Positions 1 through 5,330 are shown, counted from the stretch's first letter. The stretch: 5,330 nucleotides of DNA from Clostridia bacterium (GCA_017547975.1 JAFYNU010000440.1:1-5330); one strand, 5' to 3'. Notes: generated by a model from the letters alone, not told the origin. A program made the numbers and translations.

Positions 1-201
1 ACCGCCACCCAGCGCAGCCACAACGGTCTTCTCTATTTGACCGACCACACCAAGGCCATGTTCTCCTGCAAGGTCATCAGCAAGACCGACCTGGGAAGCC
101 ACATGATGTTTGTGGGCGAGGTCACCGAAAGCAAGGTCTTGGGTGAAGGTACCCCCTGTACCTATGCCCACTACCACAAGGCCATCAAACCCAAGAAATA
201 A
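1..201 (+). CDS. Flavin reductase-like domain protein, C-terminal fragment
   Basis: Frame 1 is open from the window edge to a TAA at 199-201, giving 66 residues of a C-terminus. The tail carries a phrase of the type VGEVTESKVLGEGTP followed by CTYAHYHK, which resembles the end of flavin reductase-like (FMN-binding split-barrel) proteins, where a GEV segment precedes an LTYAYYH-type strand. Such proteins reduce or bind flavin in the cytoplasm and in anaerobes often work with rubredoxin or flavodiiron partners. In rubredoxin-fused members the chain runs on past this tyrosine-rich strand into a rubredoxin domain. Here it stops after a short lysine-rich tail (IKPKK), so no rubredoxin is fused at this end. 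The start and most of the domain lie outside the window, so the family call rests on the tail only. A strong terminator follows 16 bases after the stop. Confidence 0.72.
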   Translation, partial: TATQRSHNGLLYLTDHTKAMFSCKVISKTDLGSHMMFVGEVTESKVLGEGTPCTYAHYHKAIKPKK

Positions 202-217
202 TCAATCGACCCATATG

Positions 218-253
218 AAGCAGGGAATCCATTGTCGGATTCCCTGCTTTTTT
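218..253 (+). terminator. Intrinsic terminator after the flavin reductase-like gene
   Basis: A perfect 13-base-pair stem is formed by 218-230 and 237-249 around a six-base loop (231-236), and the 3' arm runs into six T residues (248-253). This is a textbook rho-independent terminator. It separates the flavin reductase-like gene from the promoter at 292-320. It is 29/34 identical to the terminator at 4107-4140. Confidence 0.93.
220..253 (+). repeat. Repeated terminator element, copy 1
   Basis: These 34 bases match 4107-4140 at 29 positions. The 5' arm, the end of the 3' arm and the T-tract are identical. Four of the five differences fall between 233 and 239 (loop and inner stem), and the fifth is the first base. 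Flanking sequence is unrelated, so the repeated unit is the terminator itself. Confidence 0.75.
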
Positions 254-291
254 ACGCACAAAAGAAGGTGTACGACAACGTAAAACAAAGC

Positions 292-320
292 TTGCTTCTC
301 CCACGGATTTATGCTACAAT
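292..320 (+). promoter_or_regulatory. Predicted sigma-A promoter for the GH43/GH32-like gene
   Basis: TTGCTT (292-297) and TACAAT (315-320) are separated by 17 bases, and a TG at 312-313 makes this an extended -10 element (TGCTACAAT). The -35 is weak (first three bases only), which the extended -10 can offset. The 5' leader would be about 50 bases. The hexamer CCACGG occurs at 301-306 inside the spacer and again at 333-338 downstream, 32 bases apart, a possible regulator site. Confidence 0.6.
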
Positions 321-375
321 CGAAAAAACATACCACGGTTATAGATTCAGATACAACGGAAAGAGGAGACTTTCT

Positions 376-1497
376 ATGGATTTCCGCAAAGAATATCGAT
401 CCCGTATGAGCCGCCTTGGCGCGTTCCGTACATCGGAGGAATTTGAAATACAAAAAACCGTTGCCGCCATCGATACGTTGTTGCGCCGGGCAGACGATTT
501 GTACCGCGGTGCCCGCCCCGAGTCGTGCTTCGGCATTGATGTGGATAATCTGCTGGCCCGGGCCGAGGCGCACCTTGCCGCACTGGAGCGGGGCGAGCAT
601 CCTCTGGCTGGCCGGTTTACGGAGCCGGGCGTGGCGTTTGTGGATCACTGCTTTATCGAACACAAAGGGGTTATGCACGTGTTTTACAACCGCAGTTGGG
701 TCGGCTACGACTGGCCGGAGCGGTATACCGATACCATCGGTCACGCCACCAGCACCGACCTCGTCCATTGGGAGATCCACACTCCCGTATTGGCGGTCTC
801 GCCGACGGATTTCGGCGCCTACCAGGTCTGGTCTCCTGCGGTCATTGAGGACGGCGGCAAATTCTATATGCTGTACACCGGCGTCAACGAAAATGTGGCT
901 CAGGCGGCTTGTCTCGCCGTTTCCGACGATCTGTACCATTTTGAAAAATACCCAAATAACCCGGTCTATGTACCCGGTGCGTGGAGCAACTGGGATCCTT
1001 CCCGCTGGTCGGACTGCCGGGACAGCTTTTGCCTCAAACACGAGGGGGTTTTCTATCAGTATGTGTACGTCTCAATTCCCCAGGCGGATGGTCCCAATGC
1101 ACCCGCCACCGGCATTATTTCTTCCACGGACATGATCCACTGGAAGGAGGAAGGGATTGTCCGTATGCCATCCTGTACGCATGCCGCCGAATCTCCTTTT
1201 GTGATCCAACACGGGAAAAACTGGTATCTTTTCTACACCAACTGCGGCAAGGGTACCTCCTATGCAACCGGCCCTTCGCCGTTGGGGCCGTGGGAAGAAC
1301 AAGGTCTGCTATTCGGCGCACGTACGGATTCTCCGGATCCGGCACATGTACCAAGCTGTGCAGAGGTGTTCCAGTACAAGGGCAAGTGGTATATCTCTGT
1401 TTGCGAACGCCTGCCCGGTTGGGAACAGTATTTGGAAATCTATGAGCTTTTCTGGAATGAAGACGGCAGTGTGCGTGTGGGTGAACTGCTGCGTTAA
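376..1497 (+). CDS. Five-bladed beta-propeller glycosidase-like protein (GH43/GH32 type)
   Basis: Predicted 373-residue soluble protein. The ATG at 376 is chosen because AGAGGAG (362-368) lies 7 bases upstream; the in-frame ATG at 232 lies inside the upstream terminator and before the promoter. Residues 1-75 are charged and probably helical. The propeller follows, with repeated blade phrases: FIEHKGVMHVFYN (93-105), SPAVIEDGGKFYMLYTG (153-169), CLKHEGVFYQYVYVS (219-233), ESPFVIQHGKNWYLFYTN (272-289) and EVFQYKGKWYISVCE (330-344). The ATSTDLVHW and SSTDMIHW motifs are typical of GH43/GH32 arabinosidase, xylosidase and fructosidase folds. Candidate catalytic carboxylates are D90, D216 in an RD motif, and E272 in ESP, in the expected order for base, modulator or stabiliser, and acid. 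No signal peptide is visible, so action is probably cytoplasmic on an imported oligosaccharide or glycoside. The substrate is unknown. The gene forms its own unit between a promoter and a terminator. Confidence 0.82.
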   Translation: MDFRKEYRSRMSRLGAFRTSEEFEIQKTVAAIDTLLRRADDLYRGARPESCFGIDVDNLLARAEAHLAALERGEHPLAGRFTEPGVAFVDHCFIEHKGVMHVFYNRSWVGYDWPERYTDTIGHATSTDLVHWEIHTPVLAVSPTDFGAYQVWSPAVIEDGGKFYMLYTGVNENVAQAACLAVSDDLYHFEKYPNNPVYVPGAWSNWDPSRWSDCRDSFCLKHEGVFYQYVYVSIPQADGPNAPATGIISSTDMIHWKEEGIVRMPSCTHAAESPFVIQHGKNWYLFYTNCGKGTSYATGPSPLGPWEEQGLLFGARTDSPDPAHVPSCAEVFQYKGKWYISVCERLPGWEQYLEIYELFWNEDGSVRVGELLR

Positions 1498-1562
1498 AAT
1501 CGCTTGGCACTGCGTTTTGCTGCAGAAGAAGCGTATGCTAAAAAATGTAAGATAGACGTATG

Positions 1563-1600
1563 AAAGGCACACGGTTGAGACTTCCGTGTGCCTTTTCTTT
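1563..1600 (+). terminator. Intrinsic terminator after the GH43/GH32-like gene
   Basis: A perfect 12-base-pair stem (1563-1574 with 1584-1595) encloses a nine-base loop and runs into TTTTCTTT (1593-1600). It lies 65 bases after the stop at 1497. The 1498-1562 stretch before it shows no gene or other convincing feature. Confidence 0.9.
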
Positions 1601-1619
1601 GGGGAAGGCCTCTCATTGA

Positions 1620-1648
1620 TTGCATTCCAAAAGGAATCGTGGTATACT
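1620..1648 (+). promoter_or_regulatory. Predicted sigma-A promoter for the ceramidase-like gene
   Basis: TTGCAT (1620-1625) and TATACT (1643-1648) are 17 bases apart. Transcription would start about 25 bases before the gene's start codon. The spacer holds an inverted repeat, ATTCC-AAAA-GGAAT (1624-1637), that could be a repressor site. Confidence 0.6.
1624..1637. promoter_or_regulatory. Possible operator in the promoter spacer
   Basis: The perfect 5-base inverted repeat ATTCC/GGAAT with a four-A centre overlaps the end of the -35 and fills most of the spacer of the promoter for the ceramidase-like gene. Position suggests repression by blocking RNA polymerase. The arms are short, so chance is a real alternative. 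Confidence 0.25.
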
Positions 1649-1680
1649 TTTGGCATAAAATAAAAAAGGAGACCGTTTCT

Positions 1681-3006
1681 ATGAAAGCTGGCATTGCAAA
1701 GATCGACATCACGCCCCCCTTGGGTGCCGTGCTCAACGGCTATTATCGTGAACGATACGCCGACCATGTGATTGAACCGCTGTATGTAACAGCCCTGGCC
1801 TTCAGTGACGGCACCAACACCGCCCTGGCCATCAGTTTGGACATTTCCGAGATTTTGCAACGGGACACCGACCAGATCCGGGCACAGGTGGCGGCCCACG
1901 TTGGTCTTTCATTTGAAGCGGTGTTTCTTGCCTGCATCCATACCCATACCGCACCGGTTATCAGCGAAATCCGAAGCTTCTTCAAGCGGGACGAGGCTTA
2001 CTATCGGGAATTCTGCGAAAAAATCTGCCGCGCCGCTGCAGAAGCCATCGCAGACATGAAGGAGGCTTCGGTCTCCATTGGCAGAGGTGAGGCAAAGGGC
2101 ATTTCTTTTGTGCGCCGCTATCGTAAAAAGGATGGAACTACCGTTACCAATCCCCCTCCCGAGGACAAGGATCTGTTGGCCTGCCCCATCGGCAAGCCCG
2201 ACGAGACGGTGCAGTTGGTAAAGCTGCAACGGCCGGGTGCGGCGGATATTGCCATCGTCAATTTCGGCACCCATCCCGACGTGCTGGGGGGTACCGGCAT
2301 CTGCCCCGACTGGCCCTGCTACCTGCGGGATACGGTGGAGGCCGCATTGGCCCGGGAAGCCGACGGACAGGGTGTGCGGGTTATTTTCTTCAACGGTGCC
2401 CAGGGGGATGTTGCCCAAAACGACCGGATGCGGGGCATCATCCGCCAGGGTGTGCAGATGTCTATGCACATGGGCAGAACCCTGGCCGGTGCCGTTCTAT
2501 CCATCTACACCTACACCGAGCCCGTCAACGCAGACCGTGTCTTCTACAAGCAGAACATGGCACACGCGGCTGTGGCAAAGGGCACGGAGGAACAGGTAAA
2601 AATCGCCAAGGAGATTCAGGAGCTCTATCTGAACCAGCCCAACCCCTGGAAGTTCAGGTATGAGGGCTACCCCTTCGACATTGTGGTGGCTCGAAAGTAT
2701 ATCCGCTTGGAGCATCGGGAGCCCATCATCCCCCTGAACGTCGTTTGCGTCGGCTTCGGCGACGTGGCCTTCGTGGGTCTTCCCGGCGAACCCTTCACCG
2801 CCATCGGTGTCAACATCAAGGCAAAATCCCCCTTCCTGATGACCATCCCCTGTTGCAATGCCAACGGCTCGGAGGGTTATTTCCCCACCGACGACGCCCT
2901 GCAGGAAATCGGCTATGAGGCCAACAGTTCTCTGTTCTTGCCCGGCGTGGCACCAGAATTGGAAAGGGTGTCGCTGGAAACCCTGGCAGAGTTGAAGAAT
3001 TCCTGA
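1681..3006 (+). CDS. Neutral ceramidase N-terminal-domain family hydrolase (zinc-dependent)
   Basis: Predicted 441-residue protein. The ATG at 1681 has AAGGAG (1666-1671) 9 bases upstream; the in-frame ATG at 1588 would begin inside the preceding terminator. Family marks in order: an N-terminal GIAKIDITPPLG (4-15), CIHTHTAP (85-92) with H87 and H89, NFGTHPDVLGG (194-204) with H198, FFNGAQGDVAQN (236-247), GLPGEPFTAIG (366-376) with E370, and EGYFPTDD (398-405) with Y400. By analogy with Pseudomonas neutral ceramidase, H87, H198, E370 and Y400 would hold the zinc ion. No signal peptide or membrane segment is seen, and the roughly 440-residue length leaves no room for the C-terminal immunoglobulin-like domain of true ceramidases. 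The region aligned with the ceramidase nucleophile serine has none. It is therefore better called a cytoplasmic zinc amidase/esterase-like hydrolase of unknown substrate. The DUF4434-type gene follows 109 bases later, probably on the same transcript. Confidence 0.85.
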   Translation: MKAGIAKIDITPPLGAVLNGYYRERYADHVIEPLYVTALAFSDGTNTALAISLDISEILQRDTDQIRAQVAAHVGLSFEAVFLACIHTHTAPVISEIRSFFKRDEAYYREFCEKICRAAAEAIADMKEASVSIGRGEAKGISFVRRYRKKDGTTVTNPPPEDKDLLACPIGKPDETVQLVKLQRPGAADIAIVNFGTHPDVLGGTGICPDWPCYLRDTVEAALAREADGQGVRVIFFNGAQGDVAQNDRMRGIIRQGVQMSMHMGRTLAGAVLSIYTYTEPVNADRVFYKQNMAHAAVAKGTEEQVKIAKEIQELYLNQPNPWKFRYEGYPFDIVVARKYIRLEHREPIIPLNVVCVGFGDVAFVGLPGEPFTAIGVNIKAKSPFLMTIPCCNANGSEGYFPTDDALQEIGYEANSSLFLPGVAPELERVSLETLAELKNS

Positions 3007-3043
3007 GTCTCCTTCCACCCCCGAAGGGTCTGCCGGAAAGATA

Positions 3044-3078
3044 TTGCAAGCAAAAAACCGTTTTTACGATATCATACT
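3044..3078 (+). promoter_or_regulatory. Weak possible promoter before the DUF4434-type gene
   Basis: TTGCAA (3044-3049) could be a -35, with TACGAT (3065-3070, 15-base spacer) or CATACT (3073-3078, 23-base spacer) as -10; neither spacing is good. An imperfect palindrome TACGATATCATA (3065-3076, GATATC core) lies here. The preceding 3007-3043 has only a 4-base-pair hairpin without a T-tract, so read-through from the ceramidase-like gene is more likely than an independent start. Confidence 0.25.
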
Positions 3079-3115
3079 TCTTAAACCAATCCATGTAAAC
3101 CAGGAGGAATCGGTC

Positions 3116-4060
3116 ATGAAAAGGATCAACGGTACGTTTTTTGAATTTTACCACCACAATCGTGTGGGGGGAACCCATTGGAATGACCAATGCCGGGAAT
3201 ACACCGAAGAGCAATGGGAAACCAAGGTAGACGAAATCGCAGCCCTGGGCATGAAATACATCGTGCTGATGGAAAGCGCCTTGGTGTATCCCGACAGCGC
3301 CGAAAGCTATTTCCCCACCGATATTTATCCCCCCGCCCCCATGAAAGCAAAGGACCCCATCGGCGCCATGATGCGGGCGGCAGAACGCAACGGCTTGAAG
3401 GTATTCATGTCCTGCGGATTTTACGGCATCTGGAACCATACCCGGGATAACATCACAAGCGAAGAGGTCAAAGCCCGTGCTTTCAAGGCCATGAAGCAGT
3501 TATACGAACGGTATGGCAAAAGCGACGCCTTTTACGGCTGGTATCTGCCGGACGAAACCGAAATCGGGCCGTATTTCGATGAGGATTTTATCAAGTACGT
3601 AAACGAGTACGCCGCGTATGGCAGAAGCTTTGATGAAAACCTAAAAATCCTGATTGCCCCCTACGGCACACGTCTGGCGGTGACCGATGCGCATTATATC
3701 GAACAGCTGAAGCGTCTGGATTGCGATATCGTCGCCTACCAGGATGAGGTGGGCGTGGAAAAAGCAACGCCGGAGCAAACCAGAATCTATTTCAAAAATT
3801 TGAACCAGGCCCATAAAGCCGCCGGGCGGAGCGTGATCTGGGCGGACATGGAAACCTTCCAGTGCGAAGGCAAGGTTTACCACAGTCCCATGGTAGGCGC
3901 CGACGGAGCACGCATCAAGGCCCAAATGGAAAGCATTTCGGATTACGTGGAGGAAATCATCATCTATATCTACCAGGGAACCATGAATCCGCCGGATACC
4001 AAGGTCCTTTGCGGGCATCCCAGTACGGTCAAGCTGTACCGTGACCTCTTTTTGGACTGA
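3116..4060 (+). CDS. DUF4434-type TIM-barrel, glycoside hydrolase-like protein
   Basis: Predicted 314-residue protein. The ATG at 3116 follows AGGAGG (3102-3107) with 8-base spacing; the in-frame TTG at 3044 lies in untranslated leader. It begins with GTFFEFYHHN, then an alternating helix/strand pattern: WETKVDEIAALGMKYIVLME (35-53), AAERNGLKVFMSCGFYG (88-104), GWYLPDE (141-147), LKILIAPYG (176-184), DCDIVAYQDEVG (202-213), SVIWADMETF (239-248) and EIIIYIYQG (280-288). This matches the DUF4434 family, placed in the TIM-barrel glycosidase group. E147 after the fourth strand and E211 or E246 on later strands are candidate acid/base and nucleophile. No signal peptide is visible, unlike many secreted relatives. 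Substrate and activity are unknown. Its place after the ceramidase-like gene suggests linked work on the same conjugate, which is inference. A terminator closes the unit. Confidence 0.78.
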   Translation: MKRINGTFFEFYHHNRVGGTHWNDQCREYTEEQWETKVDEIAALGMKYIVLMESALVYPDSAESYFPTDIYPPAPMKAKDPIGAMMRAAERNGLKVFMSCGFYGIWNHTRDNITSEEVKARAFKAMKQLYERYGKSDAFYGWYLPDETEIGPYFDEDFIKYVNEYAAYGRSFDENLKILIAPYGTRLAVTDAHYIEQLKRLDCDIVAYQDEVGVEKATPEQTRIYFKNLNQAHKAAGRSVIWADMETFQCEGKVYHSPMVGADGARIKAQMESISDYVEEIIIYIYQGTMNPPDTKVLCGHPSTVKLYRDLFLD

Positions 4061-4106
4061 AGCCTTTTCCGTATCCCCCACGCATCGGCTTACAATACCA
4101 TATTTT

Positions 4107-4140
4107 ACAGGGAATCCATCGATGGGTTCCCTGCTTTTTT
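4107..4140 (+). repeat. Repeated terminator element, copy 2
   Basis: Second copy of the 34-base element at 220-253, 29/34 identical. The change of A239 to G4126 turns an A-T pair into a G-T wobble, so pairing is kept. Confidence 0.75.
4108..4140 (+). terminator. Intrinsic terminator after the DUF4434-type gene
   Basis: An 11-base-pair stem (4108-4118 with 4123-4133, one G-T wobble at 4115/4126) with a TCGA loop is followed by C and six T residues (4135-4140). It is a near copy of the terminator at 220-253. The decamer GATGGGTTCC of its 3' side (4121-4130) recurs at 4149-4158 just downstream. Confidence 0.92.
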
Positions 4141-4181
4141 GTATTCAAGATGGGTTCCAACCAAAAATTCCACGATGCGCC

Positions 4182-4191
4182 GAATCGATTC
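4182..4191. promoter_or_regulatory. Perfect 10-base palindrome upstream of the ABC gene promoter
   Basis: GAATCGATTC is a perfect palindrome ending 13 bases before the predicted -35 at 4205. The position would suit an activator or accessory operator. It is short enough to be chance. Confidence 0.2.
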
Positions 4192-4204
4192 CACCATGCC
4201 GTTA

Positions 4205-4233
4205 TTGTCGGATAACCCAATTTCCCCTATAAT
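4205..4233 (+). promoter_or_regulatory. Predicted sigma-A promoter for the ABC transporter gene
   Basis: TTGTCG (4205-4210) and a consensus TATAAT (4228-4233) are exactly 17 bases apart. The inverted repeat CCAATT-N8-AATTGG (4217-4236) spans the -10 and may be an operator. The start codon is about 30 bases past the expected transcription start. Confidence 0.7.
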
Positions 4234-4236
4234 TGG
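4217..4236. promoter_or_regulatory. Possible operator over the -10 of the ABC transporter promoter
   Basis: The arms CCAATT (4217-4222) and AATTGG (4231-4236) form a perfect 6-base inverted repeat with an 8-base gap, and the 3' arm overlaps the last three bases of TATAAT. Bound protein would block the promoter. Centre-to-centre arm distance is 14 bases, a little over one helical turn. Confidence 0.3.
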
Positions 4237-4268
4237 ATATACAAAGACCAAAAAGGAGGTAAACCGGC

Positions 4269-5330
4269 ATGAAGAAAGCCATGAATTTTTTGACACCGTT
4301 TTCCTATGCAAAGCTTCACACCCTTCTTGTGATCCTGGGCACAACGGCAGCCGCGGTAATCGACGTTGGAATCCGCAAACAAACCGGGGAGCTGATCGAC
4401 CTTTTGGGGGATGGGCGCATCCATGATTTTGCCTTTCTTGCGTTTGGTTTGATGATAGGCGCCTACGTAGCCATCAGTTTTTTGCTTCCCTACGTGAAAA
4501 CCCGCCTTTCCGACCGTGTCCAGGAAGCCCTATACACCAGGCTATACCGAAAAACGCTTTCGGTTTCCCAAAGCGCCCTGGATGCTACCGACGCGGGATC
4601 TGCGGGCACCTACTTTACGTCGGATACGGCGGGCATCGTCCGCTACGTCAATCGAATCACCGGAATGGGCATTCCCGACGTCTTCACCTTTCTGGCAGGT
4701 TCGGTTGTGCTTATGATGATTCACCCCTGGCTTGGCGCGGCGGCCATGATCTCATCGGCGATTCCGGTGGTCACCATGACCTTTATGAGCCGCATCCTGG
4801 TGGAGGGTCACGTGAAATACCAGGAAGCCACGCAGGAGATCAATCGGCACATTGCCAAGCATTTTTTCAATTTGGAATTTGTGAAGGCAAGCCGGATGGA
4901 AAATGCGCTGGAACGGGAAAATACGAAACTGTTGCTTCAGGTATTGGGGTGCAAAAAGAGTGTTTCCCGAAGGGAGGCCATCCTCTCCTTCCCCATGATG
5001 CTCTCCTCCTTCGTCACCATCCTGATTGTGGCCCTGCTTGGGGGCAGTTTTGTTTCCCGGAATATCCTCAGCGTGGGTGAGCTGTTTACCGCCATCACGC
5101 TGGTGGATTTCATCGTGAACCCCGTCATGCGCTTTGACAACACCATTCGGCAGGTTCGCCGGGCCCAGGCAAACATCGGGAGGCTGAACCAGTATTTTGA
5201 CATGGAAGAAGCCGACCCCCATCTTCCCAACGCCGCCCTGCAACAGGGCGAGGTGTGCGCTTTGAACGTCCGGGGTCTGAAATTTTCCTATCCAAATGGG
5301 AAGCCTGTTTTTGACGGTGCCGATTTTTCC
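4269..5330 (+). CDS. ABC exporter-type half-transporter (permease fused to ATPase), N-terminal part
   Basis: Open from ATG at 4269 to the window edge (354 residues, no stop), so the gene is cut by the window. AAGGAGGT (4253-4260) stands 8 bases upstream. Hydrophobic stretches suggest six membrane helices near residues 17-34, 54-75, 137-153, 156-174, 238-262 and 269-288, the layout of a type I exporter membrane domain. DATDAGSAGTYFTSDTAGI (105-123) resembles the first coupling-loop region of such exporters. The nucleotide-binding domain begins near 333 (VRGLKFSYPNG), with Y341 a likely A-loop aromatic; Walker A and later motifs lie past the edge. It would export or flip a substrate across the membrane using ATP, as a homodimer or paired with a second half-transporter that often follows. 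Substrate is unknown. It starts a separate transcription unit, so a link to the upstream enzymes is uncertain. Confidence 0.88.
   Translation, partial: MKKAMNFLTPFSYAKLHTLLVILGTTAAAVIDVGIRKQTGELIDLLGDGRIHDFAFLAFGLMIGAYVAISFLLPYVKTRLSDRVQEALYTRLYRKTLSVSQSALDATDAGSAGTYFTSDTAGIVRYVNRITGMGIPDVFTFLAGSVVLMMIHPWLGAAAMISSAIPVVTMTFMSRILVEGHVKYQEATQEINRHIAKHFFNLEFVKASRMENALERENTKLLLQVLGCKKSVSRREAILSFPMMLSSFVTILIVALLGGSFVSRNILSVGELFTAITLVDFIVNPVMRFDNTIRQVRRAQANIGRLNQYFDMEEADPHLPNAALQQGEVCALNVRGLKFSYPNGKPVFDGADFS

Noticed and set aside
232..375. In-frame upstream extension of the propeller gene from ATG 232
   Set aside because: This start lies inside the terminator hairpin and upstream of the predicted promoter, while ATG 376 has a well-spaced ribosome binding site.
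202..1041. 279-residue open frame on the minus strand opposite the propeller gene
   Set aside because: It is antisense to a well-supported gene with recognisable blade motifs, crosses a terminator and promoter, and its translation shows no coherent domain.
1588..1680. In-frame upstream extension of the ceramidase-like gene from ATG 1588
   Set aside because: It would begin in the terminator arm and translate through the promoter; the family's N-terminal motif starts right after ATG 1681.
3051..3065. AAAAAA-CCG-TTTTT as a terminator after the ceramidase-like gene
   Set aside because: The arms are all A and T with almost no loop and no GC stem, so it would not form a stable terminator hairpin.
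4041..4232. Small + strand open frame reading through the second terminator
   Set aside because: It overlaps the end of the DUF4434-type gene and runs through a hairpin; similar peptides arise from translating the repeated terminator, so it is an artefact.
4752..5243. 163-residue minus-strand open frame under the ABC transporter gene
   Set aside because: The + strand frame has membrane helices and a nucleotide-binding domain start; the antisense frame is a histidine- and glycine-rich shadow.
1..5330. A defence system, CRISPR array, mobile element or riboswitch
   Set aside because: No repeat-spacer array, transposase, terminal inverted repeats, tRNA-like fold or known riboswitch core is visible; intergenic gaps are at most about 210 bases and hold promoters and terminators.

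Overview
The window looks like a piece of chromosome from a low- to mid-GC Gram-positive anaerobe, most likely a gut-type member of the Clostridia (Oscillospiraceae-like). The basis is the strong AGGAGG-type ribosome binding sites, sigma-A style promoters with 17-base spacers, compact hairpin-plus-T-tract terminators, and a flavin reductase-like tail typical of anaerobes. This is inference from sequence style, not a database match. All five genes are on the + strand.

Layout: (1) 1-201, the C-terminal end of a flavin reductase-like protein, closed by a strong terminator at 218-253. (2) 376-1497, a cytoplasmic five-bladed beta-propeller glycosidase-like protein (GH43/GH32 type) with its own promoter and a terminator at 1563-1600. 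(3) 1681-3006, a zinc hydrolase of the neutral ceramidase N-terminal-domain family with its own promoter. (4) 3116-4060, a DUF4434-type TIM-barrel, glycosidase-like protein. It is probably co-transcribed with gene 3, since no convincing terminator separates them, and is closed by a terminator at 4108-4140. (5) 4269 to the window edge, the membrane domain and the first residues of the nucleotide-binding domain of an ABC exporter-type half-transporter, with its own near-consensus promoter. No stretch over about 210 bases lacks a gene.

The three central genes all encode soluble enzymes with no visible signal peptide, and each resembles an enzyme acting on glycans, glycosides or amide/ester conjugates. 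A sensible reading is an accessory catabolic cluster acting on a glycoconjugate inside the cell, but the substrate cannot be read from the sequence. The genes have separate promoters, so joint function is a hypothesis. The ABC protein starts a new transcription unit and need not belong to the same pathway.

I found no CRISPR array, mobile element, tRNA, rRNA or clear riboswitch. The points most worth a second look are the ceramidase-like protein, which appears to lack the serine nucleophile of true ceramidases; two nearly identical 34-base terminators about 3.9 kb apart; and small inverted repeats lying on several promoters.
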